A stretch of DNA of 64,000 nt from Pseudomonadaceae bacterium. GTDB taxonomy: Bacteria > Pseudomonadota > Gammaproteobacteria > Pseudomonadales > Azotimanducaceae. The notes under the pieces were generated by a model, which saw only the letters and a program-made list of their open reading frames with translations, ran no database searches and was not told where the DNA came from. Both the position numbers and the translations under genes were made by a program. The DNA lies in the NCBI GenBank assembly GCA_024743435.1, contig JANSWO010000007.1:184603-248602 (forward strand). The letters run 5' to 3'. Positions 60,809 to 64,000 of the stretch are shown here, in pieces (positions within the stretch are counted from its first letter, which is position 1; the number at the start of each line of letters is the position of its first letter).

Positions 60809-61195
60809 AGGGCTCCTTGTGTGAGGTTGCCACCGATAAACAACTATATGGCTTGGCGCGTACATAGTGAACAGGTTGGTCGGTCGTCGCGGCCTCGGAG
60901 CCAATTTGGACTCGTCCTGTTAACGATCCACTACGGACGGACCATTTCGGGTTGCACGCATTAGGGGTAGCGGGAGGACACGCGTTTTCGAATTGCCAGT
61001 TGCGGCTGCCACCTGAACGGGTGTGAGGCTTACTTTCGGAGTTCAGATGTGGGAAGACAGCGCGTGATGGGGTCGGTTCGATCTCACAAATCGGAGGTGT
61101 GTGTCCTCAAAGCCCCTCCAATTGTAGCGGGCATTGCGAACCGAGACAGGGGCCCGCGTGCTCGAGGCTATACAATCTGCGAGTAGCGAGCTGCG
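60809..61195. other. Gene-free region with a 135-bp repeat
   Basis: This 387-base gap between the FG-GAP gene and the second cupin gene holds repeat copy 1 (60974-61108). I see no gene in the rest; the part before 60974 should contain the FG-GAP promoter. Confidence 0.5.
60974..61108. repeat. 135-bp element with inverted ends (copy 1)
   Basis: Starts GAGGACACGCG and ends GTGTGTCCTC, so the ends are an imperfect inverted repeat. The interior (ending in the shared GGAGTTCAGATGT) is clearly homologous to copy 2 at 62669-62803, which has exactly the same length. No reading frame. It looks like a small non-autonomous mobile element or MITE. Confidence 0.75.
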
Positions 61196-61594
61196 TTATC
61201 GCGGCCGGACTTCGGTGCCTAGCCCTGAGGTGATGAACGCTGCAGTAGCGGGGGCCTCGACGTCTGCCGTGTGCCAGACGCCGGGATCGTTGACCACGTA
61301 TTCGCCGGCAGTGATCGTCACTGACACTTCGCATCCGTCCGGATATTCCTGATGCAGCGTTATCGAACCCGCCGTGCACAGAACGACTTCGTGGCCTTCA
61401 GGGTGCATCTCCCAGGTGTCCCAGGATTCGGCAAACGTGTGCATCGATACGAGCCGGCCTTCCTTGCCATCGCCCCCGTGCGCTTTGCCATAGTCCTCGT
61501 ACCAGGACATCTCGCCCGTGAACTCGGGTAGCGGCACGGCATTAGCGCCGAGGCCGAGGTGGATGGGGTTCTTGGCGATGGTGTGAACGGACAT
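61196..61594 (-). CDS. Cupin-fold protein (copy 2)
   Basis: A 132-aa cupin, paralogue of the gene at 58419 (111 of 132 residues the same by my count). Motif 1 is in MHPEGHEVVLCTAGSITLHQ, motif 2 in AGEYVVNDPGVWHTADVEAP. Both copies keep all metal-ligand residues, so both may be active. Same strand and orientation as copy 1. Role unknown. Confidence 0.85.
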   Translation of the reverse strand: MSVHTIAKNPIHLGLGANAVPLPEFTGEMSWYEDYGKAHGGDGKEGRLVSMHTFAESWDTWEMHPEGHEVVLCTAGSITLHQEYPDGCEVSVTITAGEYVVNDPGVWHTADVEAPATAAFITSGLGTEVRPR

Positions 61595-61694
61595 GGGCTG
61601 GCTCTCACGAAGTGAATCACCCGAGCTTACACCGATCGATTCGAACTTCCCGCCGTCACATGGCGGCTCCGGTTGCGCGCAACCCTATCAACCG

Positions 61695-61728
61695 TTGACT
61701 TCCGACATATACGTAATATAGTAATTAC
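61695..61728 (+). promoter_or_regulatory. Promoter and palindromic operator of the ArsR-like gene
   Basis: TTGACT (61695-61700) and TATAGT (61717-61722) are 16 bases apart, a strong sigma70 promoter. The inverted repeat GTAAT-N6-ATTAC (61713-61728) covers the -10 and ends right before the ATG at 61729. RNA would begin at or near the start codon. The layout suggests autorepression by the ArsR-like protein. Confidence 0.65.
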
Positions 61729-62088
61729 ATGATTACTAATGACGATATGGATGCTGTCTTCCACGCTCTCGCGCATGTCACTCGCCGGGCCATTCTCGAC
61801 TTCGTGCGCGCAACGCCGGGAATCGCTGTGGGCGAGTTGGCGAGGAATTTCGATGTCAGCCGAATTGCCGTCATGAACCATTTGGCCGTGCTCGAAAAGG
61901 CCAACCTGGTTATTAGCGAAAAAGATGGGCGCACGCGAAGGCTCTACCTCAATGTCATGCCCATTCAGGACATACATGAACGCTGGACCGACACGTTGTC
62001 CGCCCATTGGGCGGAGCGGGTAAACCACATTCGACACGCAGCAGAAGCTGCGGCAAGAAAATCACAGGGGAAGAAACGTGATGACTGA
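61729..62088 (+). CDS. ArsR-family transcription regulator
   Basis: A 119-aa winged-helix regulator: MDAVFHALAHVTRRAILDFV, GIAVGELARNFDVSRIAVMN (recognition helix) and HLAVLEKANLVISEKDGRTR (wing), the ArsR layout. No metal-binding Cys pair is visible, so it is of the non-metal ArsR group often paired with SRPBCC genes. ATG at 61729 follows directly on its own operator; ATG at 61747 is an alternative. It overlaps the SRPBCC gene by 8 bases. Confidence 0.88.
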   Translation: MITNDDMDAVFHALAHVTRRAILDFVRATPGIAVGELARNFDVSRIAVMNHLAVLEKANLVISEKDGRTRRLYLNVMPIQDIHERWTDTLSAHWAERVNHIRHAAEAAARKSQGKKRDD

Positions 62089-62605
62089 ACCAAATTATGC
62101 GAAAGCAAACATCAACCGTACGTTTATCGAGGCGCCAATTGAAACCGTCTGGTCGACGCTGGTCGCAACAGACAAGGCGCTGCCATTCTTCTTTGGCTCG
62201 ATTTGCCAGACCAAAGATGGCCTGAAGGTTGGCCAGCGATACCGGATGGTGCACCCGAACAAGAAGATCGCCATGGTTGTCGGTGAGGTGATCGCATTTG
62301 ACCCACCCAACATCTACTCGCACACCTTTCAGATGACCAACATCGACGAACCGCCCTGTAAGGTGACCTATGAGCTTGTCAGAAAGGATGGCGGAACTGA
62401 GTTCAGTCTGACCATCGAAAATGCGCTTGAAGGCGGAAAGCTCATCAAGGAGATGGTCTCTGGTCAGGAGTTCATTGGTAGCAATCTGAAGTCGATCTGC
62501 GAAACGGGAAAGCCTGCCTTCTCCGGCAAGATGGTGGGTTTGCTTGGGCCTGTCTTTGGGCTGCTTAGCAAGAAGTCTCAGAAGGTTGAGCACTGGCCGC
62601 TCTGA
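62081..62605 (+). CDS. SRPBCC/AHSA1-like protein
   Basis: A 174-aa START-like protein: INRTFIEAPIETVWSTLVAT (start of the helix-grip fold), GQRYRMVHPNKKIAMVVGEV, VTYELVRKDGGTEFSLTIEN and LKSICETGKPAF. Such proteins, encoded beside ArsR regulators, bind hydrophobic ligands; the ligand is unknown. GGGGAAG precedes ATG 62081. Its last 24 bases (gaaggttgagca-type) recur at 62835, see findings. Confidence 0.85.
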   Translation: MTEPNYAKANINRTFIEAPIETVWSTLVATDKALPFFFGSICQTKDGLKVGQRYRMVHPNKKIAMVVGEVIAFDPPNIYSHTFQMTNIDEPPCKVTYELVRKDGGTEFSLTIENALEGGKLIKEMVSGQEFIGSNLKSICETGKPAFSGKMVGLLGPVFGLLSKKSQKVEHWPL

Positions 62606-62621
62606 AGTCGGTGAAGAGTGA

Positions 62622-62662
62622 GCTGAACCGTTTTTAAGAGCTGGTCGGATTGAGAGGATTCG
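62622..62662 (-). repeat. Degenerate tRNA-3'-end repeat (copy 1)
   Basis: A 41-bp stretch similar to the two 78-bp repeats at the window end. From 62642 it reads as the reverse complement of a tRNA 3' end (TGGTCGGATTGAGAGGATTCG on the + strand is ...CCTCTCAATCCGACCA on the -). It has drifted from the other copies, so it is older. Confidence 0.55.
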
Positions 62663-62668
62663 TTCGGG

Positions 62669-62803
62669 CAGGACACACGCTTTCGAAATGCTAGTTTCGG
62701 CTGGCTCGTGAGCGAGCGTATCGCTCACTTTTGGAGTTCAGATGTAGGATGACGGCGTGTCGTGGCGGCAGCTTGATCTTACAATTCGGAGGCGTGTGTC
62801 CTC
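62669..62803. repeat. 135-bp element with inverted ends (copy 2)
   Basis: Starts CAGGACACACGC and ends GCGTGTGTCCTC, an 11-base inverted match. Same length and clear similarity to copy 1 at 60974. The interior keeps GGAGTTCAGATGT. Its right end is duplicated again as a perfect 20-bp tandem (62792-62831), which looks like a replication or repair slip at the element edge. Confidence 0.75.
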
Positions 62804-62831
62804 ACCGATGCGCGTGTGTCCTCACCGATGC
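62792..62831. repeat. Perfect 20-bp tandem duplication
   Basis: GCGTGTGTCCTCACCGATGC occurs twice in direct tandem (62792-62811, 62812-62831), with no mismatch. It includes the end of the 135-bp element and 8 flanking bases. Confidence 0.9.
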
Positions 62832-62864
62832 GCGGAAGGTTGAGCATGGGCCGCCGTGAAAAAT

Positions 62865-62902
62865 AAACACATATAGTGTCGTTATTGACACAATATGTGT
62901 TT
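62865..62902. promoter_or_regulatory. 38-bp palindrome before the HTH/NTase operon
   Basis: Two 16-base arms (left AAACACATATAGTGTC, right GACACAATATGTGTTT) with one mismatch and a 6-base centre (GTTATT). It ends two bases before the ATG at 62905. The size, symmetry and place suit an operator for the encoded HTH protein, as in autoregulated toxin-antitoxin units. Confidence 0.7.
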
Positions 62903-62904
62903 AT

Positions 62905-63288
62905 ATGGGCGTTATGCGTGTCGAAACATTTCTGAATCAGCAACTCGAGACAATATTTGGCAGCAAATCGGCTGCGATCACCCTGTTGTTCCTTCAAAAC
63001 TACGGGGAGGGGCACGTTAGTCGGATAGCGCAGACTTTCGGTGCCCAGCCAACCGCTATCAAACGGCAGCTAATTCGGTTTGAGGGTGCGGGGCTTCTTG
63101 TGAGTCGATCCGTTGGCCGGTCTCGGGTGTTTGCTTGGAACCCGCGGGGTTCTACGGTGAAAAACCTACGACAGTTTTTAGAAGGAGAGTTGGAGAAACT
63201 TCCCAAGGAAGTACAGCGCGAGTACTTCAGGCAACGGCAGCGCCCTCGTAGGACGGGTAAACCAGCTGGCAACTCCCTTGGCAATTGA
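62905..63288 (+). CDS. Winged-HTH protein (AbiEi/MNT-antitoxin-like)
   Basis: A 127-aa winged-helix protein: SAAITLLFLQNYGEGHVSRI, AQTFGAQPTAIKRQLIRFEG (recognition helix) and GLLVSRSVGRSRVFAWNPRG (wing), with a basic C-terminal tail. Such HTH proteins are encoded just before nucleotidyltransferases in AbiE-type and related toxin-antitoxin pairs, where they repress the operon. It overlaps the next gene by 11 bases. ATG at 62905 abuts a large palindrome. Confidence 0.75.
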   Translation: MGVMRVETFLNQQLETIFGSKSAAITLLFLQNYGEGHVSRIAQTFGAQPTAIKRQLIRFEGAGLLVSRSVGRSRVFAWNPRGSTVKNLRQFLEGELEKLPKEVQREYFRQRQRPRRTGKPAGNSLGN

Positions 63289-63832
63289 ATCTGACATCAC
63301 AGATATCGAATTGGCTGTGCTTGTTAGCTGTGCATTAGAACAAGCGGGCATTACGGCCACGCTGGTTGGTGGTGCGGCGGTGAGCATACATTCCGAGAAC
63401 GAATACAAATCAATGGACCTGGATTTTGTCACTGCTGCGTCCCGACGAAGCCTAGTGGCTGCGCTAGAGCCGCTAGGTTTTGTGCTGGCAAAAGACGAGC
63501 GTCATTTCGAGCATCCTGACACGGAGTACTTCGTTGAGTTTCCGCCGTCACCGCTCGAATTTGGTGATCGGCTGGTTGAACATACTGATATCCCTTTGCT
63601 TGAGACTGCGTGGGGACCGCTCCGAGTGATTAGCGCTACGCTTTGTGTGATGGATCGGTTAGCAGCGTTTTGGCATTGGAATGACAGGCAAGCCTGGGAT
63701 CAGGCGCTAATGGTTGCTCGCCATTCAGAGGTCGATTTTGATGATCTTTCGGCTTTCGCTCGGGAAGAAGGTGCTGGCCTGCTTGATATCGAAAAACTCC
63801 GATCAGTAGGGTTAGAGGGCCCAAGTTCGTAA
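63278..63832 (+). CDS. Nucleotidyltransferase (AbiEii-like toxin candidate)
   Basis: A 184-aa protein with the nucleotidyltransferase signature: TLVGGAAVSIHS (Gly31-Gly32) followed by KSMDLDFV with Asp47 and Asp49, the metal-binding pair. A third acidic residue is expected in TEYFVEFP. AbiEii-type toxins transfer NMP to tRNA or protein. The start is uncertain: TTG at 63278 is the only early candidate. Pairing with an upstream HTH gene supports a toxin-antitoxin role, not shown here. Confidence 0.75.
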   Translation: MAIESDITDIELAVLVSCALEQAGITATLVGGAAVSIHSENEYKSMDLDFVTAASRRSLVAALEPLGFVLAKDERHFEHPDTEYFVEFPPSPLEFGDRLVEHTDIPLLETAWGPLRVISATLCVMDRLAAFWHWNDRQAWDQALMVARHSEVDFDDLSAFAREEGAGLLDIEKLRSVGLEGPSS

Positions 63833-63906
63833 GACTGCTCAGCGGGCTGAGTAATCCTGAAGAATTGGTCGGAGTGAGAGGATTTGAACAGCCAACCTAG
63901 TTGCGA
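63829..63906 (-). repeat. 78-bp repeat with tRNA 3' end (copy 2)
   Basis: A 78-bp unit repeated at 63923-64000 with few changes. From 63866 it reads, on the minus strand, ...TTCAAATCCTCTCACTCCGACCA, the 3' end of a proline-type tRNA including CCA. The 5' half of the T-arm is missing, so it is not a whole tRNA gene. Confidence 0.8.
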
Positions 63907-63922
63907 CGGCCGGCCGGAGGTT

Positions 63923-64000
63923 GTAAGGCTGCTCAGCGGGCTGAACTGCCTTTAAGAATTGGTCGGAGTGAGAGGATTTGAACAGCCAACCTAGTTGCGA
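63923..64000 (-). repeat. 78-bp repeat with tRNA 3' end (copy 3)
   Basis: Second near-identical copy, 16 bases after the first, running to the window edge and perhaps beyond. It also carries the tRNA 3' end from 63960. Arrays of tRNA 3' ends mark attachment sites of tRNA-targeting integrases. Confidence 0.8.

Noticed and set aside
63866..64000. A complete tRNA gene at the window end
   Set aside because: Only the 3' end (T-arm 3' half, acceptor and CCA) is present; the anticodon arm is not found upstream on the minus strand.

Overview
The window looks like chromosome from a GC-rich (mid-fifties percent by eye) gammaproteobacterium with a Pseudomonas/Vibrio-style polar flagellum. The signs are FleQ-type control, an flhA-flhF-flhG-fliA block, a MotC/MotD-type stator pair, and gammaproteobacterial housekeeping genes (epmC, xni, tusA, alaA). 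I cannot name the species.

Region 1 (1-25543, + strand) is one long flagellar cluster: the end of fliS, a small FliT/FleP-like gene, fleQ, a second sigma54 activator, fliEFGHIJ, a STAS / REC-PP2C-HATPase / HPt switch module, fliK, fliLMNOPQR, flhBA, flhF, flhG, fliA, motC, motD and a DUF2802 gene. Most genes overlap by a few bases. A good sigma54 promoter precedes fliK. Three things are unusual: the second activator has no recognisable phosphoacceptor domain and no fleS partner, FlhF has degenerate GTPase motifs, and the chemotaxis genes normally found around motCD are absent.

Region 2 (25550-31540, - strand) is a sufBCDS-sufA-sufT-sufE operon for Fe-S cluster assembly, with a near-perfect IscR type-1-like site on its promoter. 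Region 3 (31690-33048, +) holds an unknown lipoprotein and a small methyltransferase.

Region 4 (33143-47028, - strand) is the most interesting part. About twelve genes appear to encode an undescribed envelope machine. It has a MotA/TolQ/ExbB-type channel subunit and two proteins that join a MotB/ExbD-like membrane helix (one Asp) to a coiled coil and a von Willebrand A domain. It also has a degenerate Hsp70/actin-fold protein, a membrane-anchored PEGA-repeat/SUMF1 protein, a TPR/PEGA-like protein, a TPR/TonB-C-like protein, four lipoproteins and a small exported protein. I infer an ion-gradient-powered complex in the cell envelope.

Region 5 (47200-54795) is housekeeping: tusA, a gamma-glutamylcyclotransferase, epmC, xni, an ATP-NAD-kinase-like gene, an RlmI-like methyltransferase, alaA, msrB and two exported proteins. 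Region 6 (54810-64000) is accessory: an epoxide hydrolase, PPOX-like, VOC, SDR and duplicated cupin genes, a frameshifted DUF6265 gene, an FG-GAP protein, an ArsR/SRPBCC pair, and an HTH/nucleotidyltransferase pair resembling an AbiE-type toxin-antitoxin unit. It also holds two 135-bp repeats with inverted ends and repeats carrying a tRNA 3' end, which mark a site of repeated insertion.
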